Of a stretch of 5,926 bases of DNA, positions 1 to 5,926 are shown piece after piece. The notes under the pieces are model-generated. The model made no database searches. It was not told the DNA's origin and worked only from the letters and a program-made list of their open reading frames with translations. The position numbers and the translations under genes were made by a program. Origin of the DNA: an uncultured Planctomycetaceae bacterium (GTDB lineage Bacteria > Planctomycetota > Planctomycetia > Planctomycetales > Planctomycetaceae); the NCBI GenBank assembly GCA_937975745.1, contig CALJUK010000919.1, forward strand, positions 1 through 5,926, given 5' to 3'. How positions within the stretch are numbered: the stretch's first letter is position 1; every line of letters begins with the position of its first letter.

Positions 1-1459
1 CAGAAGCGTCAGCAGCCAGCACAGAGTTCTGATCGCCGAGGGCCGCTTTCCGCTCGGCCATCAGAACTCCGATCTGGTCCTTTGTCAGTGGTCCGCGCAG
101 GTAGGACAATGCCCAGCGGGACTCAAAGACCACCGGCATGTCCTCATGGACGTTATTCATCAGGAAGACCCGACTGCCGAGCGAAGCGAGAGTCGCTTCC
201 ATCGTTTTGCGGTCAAATGTCTGTCCCGCCTGCAGCGACGCTCCTTCCAGACCTTCCAGTACGCGGGCCTTGTCTCGTTCCGTCTGGAGCCGACCCAGGA
301 ACCATGTCCCCGTATTCGAGAGTCCCTTGTAATCCAGGTCGGCCGGGTTCTGTGTCGCCAGGACAATTCCCACGCCATAGGCGCGGGCCTGCTTCAGGAG
401 CGTCAGCAGCGGACCCTTCGAGGGTGGGTTGGCAACCGGCGGGATATAGCCGAAGACCTCGTCCATATACAGGATGGCCCGCAGGCTGGAGGTCCCCGAT
501 TGATTGCGCGTCCAGGCGACCATCTCGTTGAGGAGGATCGTCACAAAGAACATCCGCTCGGCTTCGGACAAATGAGCAATCGACAGGATGGACAACCGGG
601 GACGGCCTTCAGGCGTATACAGCAGCGACTGAATGTCCAACGGCTCTCCCTGCAGCCAGGCACCGAATGATGGCGATGCCAGCAGGTTGTTCAGACGCAT
701 GGCCAACGCCGCCCGGTCGGACGTCGGGAAGAATGTTTCCAGATCGGCCACGCCCACGCGATCGAATGGCGGAGACTGAATCCGCCGGATGAGCTCTTCC
801 ACACTGAGGTCTTCGCCGGCTAGCCAGCCGTGCTGCAGGATATTCGAAATCAGGATGAATTCGCGGCTTTGCAGCGGGTCGATGGACAGGCCCAAGAGCC
901 CGAGCAGTCCTCCCGTGGCGGCTGCTACTTGCTCGCGGAGTGCGTCCCCATCGTTGCGGATTTTGACCGGGGGCGCGGCGAACGAACGGAGAATAGCCAA
1001 CGGCAGGCCCGCAGAGCTGCCGGGAGTGTAGATTGCCAGGTCGACAGACTCGCGGAATTTGCGGATCCGTTCGGGTGTCTGGTCCCATTCCTCCAGTCCA
1101 TGACGCCACCGTTCGGCAATGCCGGCCGCGTATTCTTCGGGAGTTTGACCGGCCCGCATCGCCGCACTGTTGTCGATCCACGGGCGGAACTCCTCCGGAC
1201 TGAGCTCTGGAAACGTTAACAGCAGGTTTCCCAGGTCCCCTTTGGGATCGATGGCGATCGCCGGAATCGAGTCGATGGCGGCTTCTTCGAGAAGAGACAG
1301 GCAGAGGCCCGTTTTGCCACTCCCGGTCATTCCGACACACACCGCGTGGGTGGTGAGGTCCTTGGAATCGTACAACAGGGGGGTCGATTCCCGCCGTCGT
1401 TGGTCCAGTGTGTATTCGCGTCCCAGGTAGAAGACGCCCAGCTTTTCATAGTGCTGCAT
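1..1459 (-). CDS. HerA/DUF87-like P-loop ATPase, N-terminal 486 residues (C-terminus outside window)
   Basis: Reading the minus strand from the ATG at 1459 gives 486 codons without a stop, running off the left edge. A Walker A motif GMTGSGKT lies at residues 43-50, followed by a DPKGDLGN segment (71-78). A Walker B strand ILYMDEV lies at 329-335 (D333, E334), a sensor-like LATQNP at 367-372, and an arginine-containing FLGRLQTERDK at 387-397. This order and the opening EKLGVFYLGREY fit bacterial HerA/DUF87 (COG0433-type) ATPases, hexameric motors that usually act on DNA or as translocases. The substrate cannot be told from sequence. No signal peptide or membrane segment is visible, so it is probably cytoplasmic. 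The start at 1459 was chosen because the protein's conserved-looking part begins there. In-frame ATGs also exist at 1516 (19 residues longer, with an AAGGG about 12 nt upstream) and 1528, just after an in-frame TAA at 1534-1532. The gene diverges from the one at 1697. Confidence 0.85.
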   Translation of the reverse strand, partial: MQHYEKLGVFYLGREYTLDQRRRESTPLLYDSKDLTTHAVCVGMTGSGKTGLCLSLLEEAAIDSIPAIAIDPKGDLGNLLLTFPELSPEEFRPWIDNSAAMRAGQTPEEYAAGIAERWRHGLEEWDQTPERIRKFRESVDLAIYTPGSSAGLPLAILRSFAAPPVKIRNDGDALREQVAAATGGLLGLLGLSIDPLQSREFILISNILQHGWLAGEDLSVEELIRRIQSPPFDRVGVADLETFFPTSDRAALAMRLNNLLASPSFGAWLQGEPLDIQSLLYTPEGRPRLSILSIAHLSEAERMFFVTILLNEMVAWTRNQSGTSSLRAILYMDEVFGYIPPVANPPSKGPLLTLLKQARAYGVGIVLATQNPADLDYKGLSNTGTWFLGRLQTERDKARVLEGLEGASLQAGQTFDRKTMEATLASLGSRVFLMNNVHEDMPVVFESRWALSYLRGPLTKDQIGVLMAERKAALGDQNSVLAADAS

Positions 1460-1696
1460 GGGTGGTTCTCGCGTCGAACGACTGTCAGAAAGGACCTTTA
1501 GCCTACCCGAGTTCATCGGCGGATTCATCCCTTAGAGGACACGTTTGCCAGAATGTGGTCATTTGTTTCCAATTCTGTGGAGCGGTCTTGCCTCAGTTTG
1601 CCGATTCTGGGAACATCCCGGCCCGGTTGTCGGGGAGGGACCGTGCCACAGACGTGGCGAACCGAAGTGACTTGCAGATCAGGGATTTCGCGTCTG
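1460..1696. other. Divergent intergenic region between the ATPase gene and the small membrane protein gene
   Basis: This stretch separates two divergently transcribed genes, so it should hold both promoters. I could not find a convincing -35/-10 pair on either strand. The plus-strand frame is open from 1553 into the downstream gene, but those 48 extra residues look unlike a protein N-terminus and are best read as untranslated. The minus-strand frame of the ATPase is open back to 1528. No RNA gene or clear hairpin terminator was seen. Confidence 0.5.
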
Positions 1697-1996
1697 ATGC
1701 GTCGGCTGTTTACACTTCTACTGGGAATTGGATTGGGCGGTTGTGCCGTCTACATCGGATTCAATTACCACGTCTTACAGACCAACGATGGTTTGCTGTT
1801 TGTTCCCAAAGTGGAGGCGGATTTGCAGGATCCCTACTGCGATGTCCGTGAATGGGGAGCCGACGACTGGAGTGGTCACACCAAGTTGACGGAAGCCGTC
1901 GTCCGTTATGGGCGGGGAGACTTGGTCATTCGGACATCCTCCCAGAATCTGATCGATCGAGTCTTCGACAAACTGGGGCGTGGCGGTGGGAAGTGA
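1697..1996 (+). CDS. Small membrane-anchored protein of unknown function (99 aa)
   Basis: The protein begins MRRLF and has a hydrophobic segment at residues 4-22, then a soluble tail of about 75 residues with a net mixed charge. This suggests an inner-membrane anchor with the tail outside the cytoplasm. An LGGC at 13-16 resembles a lipobox, but the hydrophobic run continues past the Cys (AVYIGF), so a plain anchor is equally possible. The tail contains TNDGLLFVPK (29-38), a DPYCDVREW patch (45-53) and YGRGDLV (71-77). I recall similar short proteins from planctomycetes, all without assigned function; this is memory, not a search. The ATG at 1697 was preferred over the in-frame ATG at 1553 because it places Met-Arg-Arg directly before the hydrophobic segment, with an AGGGA 11 nt upstream. 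Its end overlaps the next gene by up to 17 nt, suggesting co-transcription and coupled translation. Confidence 0.72.
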   Translation: MRRLFTLLLGIGLGGCAVYIGFNYHVLQTNDGLLFVPKVEADLQDPYCDVREWGADDWSGHTKLTEAVVRYGRGDLVIRTSSQNLIDRVFDKLGRGGGK

Positions 1997-2828
1997 ATCA
2001 GCTGGCAGTGCAGCCGCTCCCTTCCATGCGATTGCTTGTTTGGCCATCGTCCTGGGAACGCTGATCGGGTGTCATACGCCGTCGATTCGGGCGACCGGGC
2101 TACCGACGCGTCATTCGATCGAAGCCGATCAGCTGTTGATGCTCAGCAACTTCAAGCTGGAGCGGGACCATCCCCTTGTCCAGGATCTCATCGAACTCCG
2201 CACGCGTGTGACAACCGAGTTGGAACTTCCCGCCAACAGCCAGCAGGTGGTCGTCTATCTGTTTGAGACGGAAGACGAATACCGCTCGTACCTGGAACGA
2301 ACCTACCCGGGGCTTCCACCGCGTCGGGCCTATTTCGTCGGGACATCCCACGAACTGGCTGTCTACACCTACTGGGGAGACCGCATCCGCGAAGACCTCC
2401 GGCATGAATACACCCACGGCCTGTTGCACGCCTGTCTGATGGACGTGCCGTTGTGGCTGGATGAAGGAATTGCCGAGTACTACGAAGTTGTCGGAAGTGA
2501 CGGGCATAATCACGAGTATTCGGCACAGCTTGCCACGTCGATCTCCAACGGCTGGCGTCCAGACCTGCCCCGGCTGGAGAAGCTCAACAGCGTGGCTCAG
2601 ATGCAGCGTGTGGACTACCTGGAATCCTGGGCCTGGGTCCACTTTCTGTTGCACTCCTCGCCCGACAGTCGTCAGTTGCTGATCGACTATCTTGCCGACT
2701 TGCGGCAACCGCCCGTCACACGTCAGTTGAACCAGCGAATTCAAGCCGAATGGCCCGATGTGACAACCCGGCTGCTCAATCACATCGCGGGTTTGGCCAG
2801 CTCGCTGAACTGGCAGCCTCCCGGTTAG
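1980..2828 (+). CDS. Predicted lipoprotein with gluzincin (HExxH) peptidase signature, DUF1570-like
   Basis: The 282-residue product has a hydrophobic segment (17-30) ending in LIGC, a good lipobox with lipidated Cys at 31, so it should be exported and membrane-attached. H142-EYT-H146 matches the HExxH zinc motif, and PLWLDEGIAEYYE (157-169) supplies the expected third ligand Glu162 and the WLxEGxAxY pattern of the DUF1570/peptidase MA-like group. YLESWAWVHFLL (213-224) matches the helix that usually follows. Zinc peptidase activity is inferred from these motifs; the substrate is unknown. The start is uncertain: no in-frame ATG precedes the signal segment, leaving GTG at 1980 or GTG at 1986. 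The latter has GGGG (1975-1978) at a better distance. The frame closes upstream at a TGA (1950-1952). Oddly, the n-region has no Lys or Arg. The gene overlaps the small membrane protein gene and probably shares its transcript. Confidence 0.82.
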   Translation: MAVGSESAGSAAAPFHAIACLAIVLGTLIGCHTPSIRATGLPTRHSIEADQLLMLSNFKLERDHPLVQDLIELRTRVTTELELPANSQQVVVYLFETEDEYRSYLERTYPGLPPRRAYFVGTSHELAVYTYWGDRIREDLRHEYTHGLLHACLMDVPLWLDEGIAEYYEVVGSDGHNHEYSAQLATSISNGWRPDLPRLEKLNSVAQMQRVDYLESWAWVHFLLHSSPDSRQLLIDYLADLRQPPVTRQLNQRIQAEWPDVTTRLLNHIAGLASSLNWQPPG

Positions 2829-2850
2829 AGTTGTGTCGTGGCAACCTCGC

Positions 2851-2897
2851 ATGTCGATGTCGATGTCGTCATCGATTTCGGTGACGGTGACGGTGAC
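2851..2897. repeat. Two adjacent hexanucleotide tandem repeats, three copies each
   Basis: ATGTCG occurs three times in tandem at 2851-2868, and GGTGAC three times at 2880-2897. The 11 nt between them contain the palindrome ATCGAT (2871-2876). They begin 22 nt after the lipoprotein stop codon, in non-coding sequence. The short perfect copies suggest replication slippage. No function is evident. Confidence 0.75.
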
Positions 2898-3000
2898 TGT
2901 TGCGACTGGTCTCGATGCACCTTGCTGCCGATCACACATTCCTGGTCGGGATGCTCACCAATGTTCTGTGGGTGTCTGCTAAGACATTCCTCGCCGGCGC

Positions 3001-3042
3001 AAAGAAAACGCCCCGGTGCTGGAGACGTCCAAACACCGGGGC
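3001..3042 (-). terminator. Intrinsic terminator for the htrA transcript
   Basis: Positions 3010-3018 (GCCCCGGTG) pair perfectly over 9 bp with 3034-3042 (CACCGGGGC), enclosing a 15-nt loop. Read on the minus strand, the stem is followed by GTTTTCTTT (3009-3001), a U-rich tail. It begins 30 nt after the htrA stop codon at 3073. On the plus strand the stem is followed by GC-rich sequence, so it should act only for the minus-strand gene and does not explain termination of the converging lipoprotein transcript. Confidence 0.88.
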
Positions 3043-3072
3043 TCGCAGGGAGATCACGTTCTGGTCAATCGC

Positions 3073-4593
3073 CTACTTTTTGCGGGGAACCACCAGGAAT
3101 CGCGTCCCGCGCGGGCTTTGAACCAGCAGCAGAACGTTCTGGTCGTCCTTCAAGTCGGAGATGGCCTTGGTAAATTCATCGACGGTCGAGATTTCTGTCG
3201 AACCGACTTTGCGGATGATGTGTCCGGTGCGGACACCTGCTTCAAACGCCGGGCTGTCGTCGTCGACGGACGAAACGACCACGCCTTTGGTCTCTTCGCT
3301 GTATCCGAGCGCCTTGGCCGAGTCAGCGTTCAGTTGGGTCACCTCGATTCCCAGGTCGCCGACTTCGCGGCTGTTGGTGTCGGGAGTGGCTGATTCGCTC
3401 GATTCGGCGGAAGTCAGGCTGAACTCCTTGGGCATCTCTCGCAGTGTGACATCAACGGTCACTTCCTTCCCGTCCCTGAGCAGGTCCATCTTATAGGATT
3501 CGTCGACGGCCAGTTGTTCGACAATGCCTTGCAGGTCTCGCGGGCCGGCGACTTTCTTGCCATCCAGCTTCAAGATCACGTCACCGGTTTTCAGGTTGGC
3601 ATTGGCAGCCGGAGAATCCGGCATGACCTGGCTGACGATGACACCCTGGTTGACGTTTCGTTTGAAGGCTTTGGCCAGGTCGTTGGACATTTCCTGGATG
3701 GCGACGCCCAAGTAAGCCCGGTGGACGACACCACTTTTCAACAACTGGTCGGAGACCCACTTCGCCATGTTAATGGGGATTGCGAAACCGACACCGTCGT
3801 ATCCGCCACTTCGTGTCGAGATCGCGGTGTTAATCCCGACAACTTCGCCGCGCAGGTTCAACAATGGACCGCCACTGTTGCCCGGATTAATGGCGGCGTC
3901 AGTCTGCAGGAAGTCTTCCCGCTCGGCGATGCCGGGGCCACGACCTTTGCCCGAAATAATGCCGAAGGTCACGCTCATGTCGAGACCGAATGGACTTCCG
4001 ATGGCCAGCACGCAGTCAGCAATCTCGGTTTGATCGCTGTTGCCCAATTGCAGTGCCTGCAGGTCCTTGGGGGCCGGAAACTTCACGACAGCGACGTCGG
4101 ACCGGGGATCGGTCAGAATCTCCGTGGCGATGAATTCTCGCCCATCGTGCAGTCGAATCGTGACTTCGTCAGCGTTCGCGACGACGTGGTTGTTGGTCAT
4201 CACGACCCCGGACTTGTCGATGATGAAACCGCTGCCCATGCCCCGTGGAATGTGCTTCTGACCTTCAGGCTGCTGGTTTTCGAAGAACTGCTTGAATCGC
4301 GGATCGTTCTTGAACAAGTCGCGGAAGGGACTGTTTTCGCCGAACGGATTGATGCCGGTGACAGCAACCGGCTTTCCCTTTGTTTCGATCGAGACAATGC
4401 TGGGCAGCGCGTCACGGGCGACACTGCGGAACGCGGAGGAGAGGTCGTCCGCGGTCCGGTGTCCGACTTCTTGTGCATCCTTCGGGGCCGAAACCGCCGG
4501 CTGGAACTGACCGACCGTCAAACCGAATGTCGTTGCCGCAATAGCCACGGCCACGAGGGCGATCCATTGCTGGTGCGGTTTCAAACGTGGCAT
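3073..4593 (-). CDS. htrA: HtrA/DegP-type periplasmic serine protease (Do family)
   Basis: The 506-residue protein is complete. A signal peptide or anchor covers residues 1-36 (hydrophobic 11-28, possible cleavage after VSA at 34-36), so it acts in the periplasm. The trypsin-like domain spans about 50-285 with the full catalytic triad: His136 in TNNHVV, Asp166 in DPRSDVAV and Ser240 in NPGNSGGP. The phenylalanine-rich stretch 84-106 before RGMGSGFII matches the LA loop of Do-type proteases. Two PDZ domains follow, about 288-385 (starting AYLGV) and 412-503, joined by a Ser/Thr/Glu-rich linker (392-410). E. coli DegP, of similar design, has 474 residues. Proteins of this family degrade or chaperone misfolded envelope proteins. 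The gene stands alone on its strand, with its own ribosome binding site and terminator, and diverges from rnc. Paralogues are common in this family, so a DegP, DegQ or MucD label is not decidable here. Confidence 0.96.
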   Translation of the reverse strand: MPRLKPHQQWIALVAVAIAATTFGLTVGQFQPAVSAPKDAQEVGHRTADDLSSAFRSVARDALPSIVSIETKGKPVAVTGINPFGENSPFRDLFKNDPRFKQFFENQQPEGQKHIPRGMGSGFIIDKSGVVMTNNHVVANADEVTIRLHDGREFIATEILTDPRSDVAVVKFPAPKDLQALQLGNSDQTEIADCVLAIGSPFGLDMSVTFGIISGKGRGPGIAEREDFLQTDAAINPGNSGGPLLNLRGEVVGINTAISTRSGGYDGVGFAIPINMAKWVSDQLLKSGVVHRAYLGVAIQEMSNDLAKAFKRNVNQGVIVSQVMPDSPAANANLKTGDVILKLDGKKVAGPRDLQGIVEQLAVDESYKMDLLRDGKEVTVDVTLREMPKEFSLTSAESSESATPDTNSREVGDLGIEVTQLNADSAKALGYSEETKGVVVSSVDDDSPAFEAGVRTGHIIRKVGSTEISTVDEFTKAISDLKDDQNVLLLVQSPRGTRFLVVPRKK

Positions 4594-4600
4594 GCTCCAT

Positions 4601-4605
4601 CCTCC
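4601..4605 (-). promoter_or_regulatory. Shine-Dalgarno site of htrA
   Basis: On the minus strand GGAGG lies 7 nt before the ATG at 4593, an ideal distance. It fixes this start. An out-of-frame ATG at 4600 lies between the site and the start and is too close to be used. It is the only strong Shine-Dalgarno site in the window. Confidence 0.85.
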
Positions 4606-4644
4606 ATTTGTCTTGTTGTTGTCGGTGACTGCAGCAGCCAGTTT

Positions 4645-4740
4645 AATTCAACTCTGGCGGAACTGCTGAGATTCCAGATGAGCCGCCGACCAGAATCCAC
4701 ACGCTGGTCCATCGGTGGCGACTTAGAATTGCAACTCTGG
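4645..4740. repeat. Pair of direct repeats upstream of htrA
   Basis: CAACTCTGG occurs at 4649-4657 and 4732-4740, each preceded by AATT (4645-4648 and 4727-4730, the second with one extra G). The copies are 83 bp apart, close to eight helical turns. Both lie upstream of the htrA start and could be a paired operator or part of its leader. With only two copies, chance is also possible. Confidence 0.35.
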
Positions 4741-4842
4741 TGAATTCTGTTCATTTGTGCCTTCGCCCCGGCCAAACTGCGGGAATCGGGGGGAAGAATC
4801 GTTCGGCCAGCATCTGCGTTGGGGTCATGGCGCTCTGTGTTT

Positions 4843-4861
4843 ATTGTACGTGCTCGCGAGC
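4843..4861 (-). promoter_or_regulatory. Candidate htrA promoter -10 with palindrome in the spacer
   Basis: On the minus strand TACAAT (4848-4843) matches five of six bases of the sigma-70 -10 consensus. A perfect 10-bp palindrome GCTCGCGAGC (4852-4861) sits 3 bp upstream of it, where the promoter spacer would be. No good -35 is seen at 16-18 bp. A GACA-ending hexamer (4862-4867 on the minus strand) is only 13 bp away, which is too short. If real, it implies an htrA leader of roughly 240 nt and control by a dimeric regulator. Support is weak. Confidence 0.2.
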
Positions 4862-5061
4862 TGTCGCGTTTGGAGCTAGGTTGATTTTATCTGGACTTGA
4901 GGACCGGAATTTCGCCCAAACTGTCGAATCAGACGCGATTTTCGGAGAACAGGTGGACTTGGAAATCCGGGCTAGATGGCCAGTGAGCTGAGCTTCCCCG
5001 GAGCACTCATCGGCTGTTATGCTGTGGGATACATGCTGTAAGGCATGATCAGCGAAAATGT

Positions 5062-5082
5062 TGGGGAGAAGTTCGTTCCCCA
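5062..5082 (+). other. Short hairpin in the probable rnc leader
   Basis: TGGGGA (5062-5067) pairs perfectly with TCCCCA (5077-5082), with a possible G-U pair extending it inward (5068 with 5076), leaving a small loop. It lies 67 nt before the likely rnc start at 5150 and would be inside the coding region if the upstream ATG at 5045 were used. There is no U tract, so it is not a terminator. Confidence 0.4.
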
Positions 5083-5149
5083 CGCACGCGATGGCGGCTG
5101 GTTTCGTCACCGCAGAGGGAGTCGTTCTGCAATTGCGAAATGCTGGCTG

Positions 5150-5869
5150 ATGAAATTCGACATTGAACTGTGTGAGCAGAATCTGCGGTACCGCTTTCGA
5201 GATCGCAAACTGTTGGAGCGCGCCTTGACACATGCGTCGGTCGCTCCGACCCGGCTGGAGTCGAACGAGCGGCTGGAGTTCCTTGGCGATGCGGTCCTGG
5301 GCCTGGTTGTGTGCGAGTCGCTTTTTCGGCGGTTCGATGATCAGCCGGAAGGGGAATTGACGCGGATCAAATCGAGCGTTGTCAGCGGTATGACATGCGC
5401 GCGGGCGGCCGATCGGATTGGGCTGGGCGATGTTTTGATGATGGGAAAGGGGCTGACCAGCCGTCGCGAAATTCCCACGTCGGTCACGGCCGCCGGGCTC
5501 GAAGCCGTGATTGCAGCCATCTACCTGGACGGTGGTCTTGCGGCGGCGCGGGAGTTCATCGTGTGGGCTTTCGAGGTCGAGCTCGATGAGCCAGGTGGAT
5601 CCGTGCACGGTCGCAATTACAAAAGCGAGCTACAACACTTTCCGCAGCGAGAATTCGGCGAAACACCCGGGTATCAGTTGCTCGATGAAAAAGGCCCCGA
5701 TCACTTGAAGTGTTTCCTGGTCTCGGCGGTCATTGCTTCCGATTCGTTCCCGGCAGCTTGGGGACCGAGTAAAAAGGAAGCCGAGCAACTGGCCGCCAAG
5801 AATGCTCTGGAGCAACTCCAGCTGGACCTGGCCGAGAATGGGGCCGATCTCCAGCATAAGAATCTCTAG
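5150..5869 (+). CDS. rnc: Ribonuclease III
   Basis: This 239-residue protein cleaves double-stranded RNA during rRNA maturation and mRNA turnover in the cytoplasm. The signature NERLEFLGDAVL is at residues 39-50 and supplies Glu43 and Asp47 (E. coli Glu41 and Asp45). Glu67 matches E. coli Glu65, and Glu118 matches the catalytic Glu117. The usual DxxE motif reads AGLE here (115-118), so the metal-ligand Asp is Ala. A dsRNA-binding domain spans about 156-223, with GPDH (182-185) and SKKEAEQLAAKNAL (207-220). The length is close to the 226 residues of the E. coli enzyme. The ATG at 5150 was chosen because RNase III normally begins about ten residues before the YRF motif (residues 14-16). An in-frame ATG at 5045 would add 35 residues of non-conserved appearance and has an AAGG too close to it. 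Neither start has a good ribosome binding site. It diverges from htrA. Confidence 0.94.
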   Translation: MKFDIELCEQNLRYRFRDRKLLERALTHASVAPTRLESNERLEFLGDAVLGLVVCESLFRRFDDQPEGELTRIKSSVVSGMTCARAADRIGLGDVLMMGKGLTSRREIPTSVTAAGLEAVIAAIYLDGGLAAAREFIVWAFEVELDEPGGSVHGRNYKSELQHFPQREFGETPGYQLLDEKGPDHLKCFLVSAVIASDSFPAAWGPSKKEAEQLAAKNALEQLQLDLAENGADLQHKNL

Positions 5870-5926
5870 TCGTCTGTTGGCTGCGGATTGAAGCGTTCTG
5901 CGGCCGAATGAACGCGCTGTATCCGT
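5870..5926 (+). other. Sequence after rnc; possible start of a further gene
   Basis: An ATG at 5908 opens a frame (MNALYP) that reaches the right edge after six codons. There is no ribosome binding site and too little sequence to judge, so this may be chance. No terminator hairpin for rnc is seen in these 57 nt. Confidence 0.15.

Larger units (their letters stand above)
4606..5149. other. Long divergent intergenic region between htrA and rnc
   Basis: About 544 nt lie between the htrA ribosome binding site and the likely rnc start. Short open frames on both strands here have composition and residue patterns unlike real proteins. I see no tRNA and no terminator with a U tract. The region holds a possible htrA -10 with a nearby palindrome, a pair of similar 13-14 nt sequences close to htrA, a duplicated ATGCTGT (5019-5025 and 5033-5039), and a short hairpin near rnc; each is listed or discussed separately. 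It must contain the promoters of both genes, but no convincing rnc promoter was found. Confidence 0.6.

Noticed and set aside
609..1340. A 243-codon minus-strand open frame within the ATPase gene
   Set aside because: It is in a different frame from the P-loop ATPase, which carries clear Walker A and B motifs over the same bases. Its product is Arg/Pro-rich without motifs.
2831..2846. A small hairpin (GTTGT with GCAAC) after the lipoprotein stop, as a terminator
   Set aside because: The stem is only five pairs including a wobble, and no U tract follows.
2100..2939. A 279-codon minus-strand open frame across the lipoprotein gene
   Set aside because: It is antisense to the HExxH lipoprotein, starts in the hexamer repeat (giving a TVTVTVT/DIDID run) and has no domain features.
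3514..4743. A 409-codon open frame on the plus strand, antisense to htrA
   Set aside because: htrA on the other strand has an intact catalytic triad and PDZ domains. The antisense frame follows from its GC-rich codon use and shows no recognisable domain.
4740..4991. An 83-codon open frame in the htrA-rnc gap
   Set aside because: It lacks a ribosome binding site, and its composition looks random, with no conserved-looking segment.
4841..5608. A 255-codon minus-strand open frame across rnc and its upstream region
   Set aside because: It is antisense to RNase III and has no ribosome binding site or recognisable domain.

Overview
The window looks like ordinary chromosomal DNA from a moderately GC-rich bacterium, most likely a planctomycete. 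That assignment is inference. It rests on the style of the proteins (a lipoprotein with a DUF1570-like HExxH/WLxEG signature, a small anchored protein of a type I associate with planctomycetes, a two-PDZ HtrA), the weak Shine-Dalgarno signals at most starts, and the loose gene packing. No mobile element, CRISPR array, tRNA or rRNA was seen.

Layout from left to right. (1) Positions 1-1459, minus strand: the first 486 codons of a HerA/DUF87-type P-loop ATPase that runs off the left edge. (2) A 237-nt divergent gap. (3) Positions 1697-1996 and 1980-2828, plus strand: two overlapping genes, a 99-residue membrane-anchored protein of unknown function followed by a predicted lipoprotein with a zinc-peptidase signature. 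(4) A 244-nt convergent gap with two short hexanucleotide tandem repeats and a clear intrinsic terminator that serves the minus strand. (5) Positions 3073-4593, minus strand: a complete HtrA/DegP-type periplasmic serine protease with an intact triad, two PDZ domains and a strong ribosome binding site. (6) A gap of about 550 nt between the divergent htrA and rnc genes, with only weak candidate regulatory signals. (7) Positions 5150-5869, plus strand: RNase III with a nuclease domain and a dsRNA-binding domain. The last 57 nt may hold the start of another gene, without real support.

The genes do not form an obvious single system. HtrA and the lipoprotein would both act in the cell envelope, whereas the ATPase and RNase III are cytoplasmic. 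The most notable points are an apparent loss of one conserved metal-ligand aspartate in RNase III (Asp to Ala in the DxxE motif), a small hairpin in the likely rnc leader, and the translationally overlapping pair of small anchored protein and metallopeptidase-like lipoprotein. I see no convincing new defence or mobile system here.
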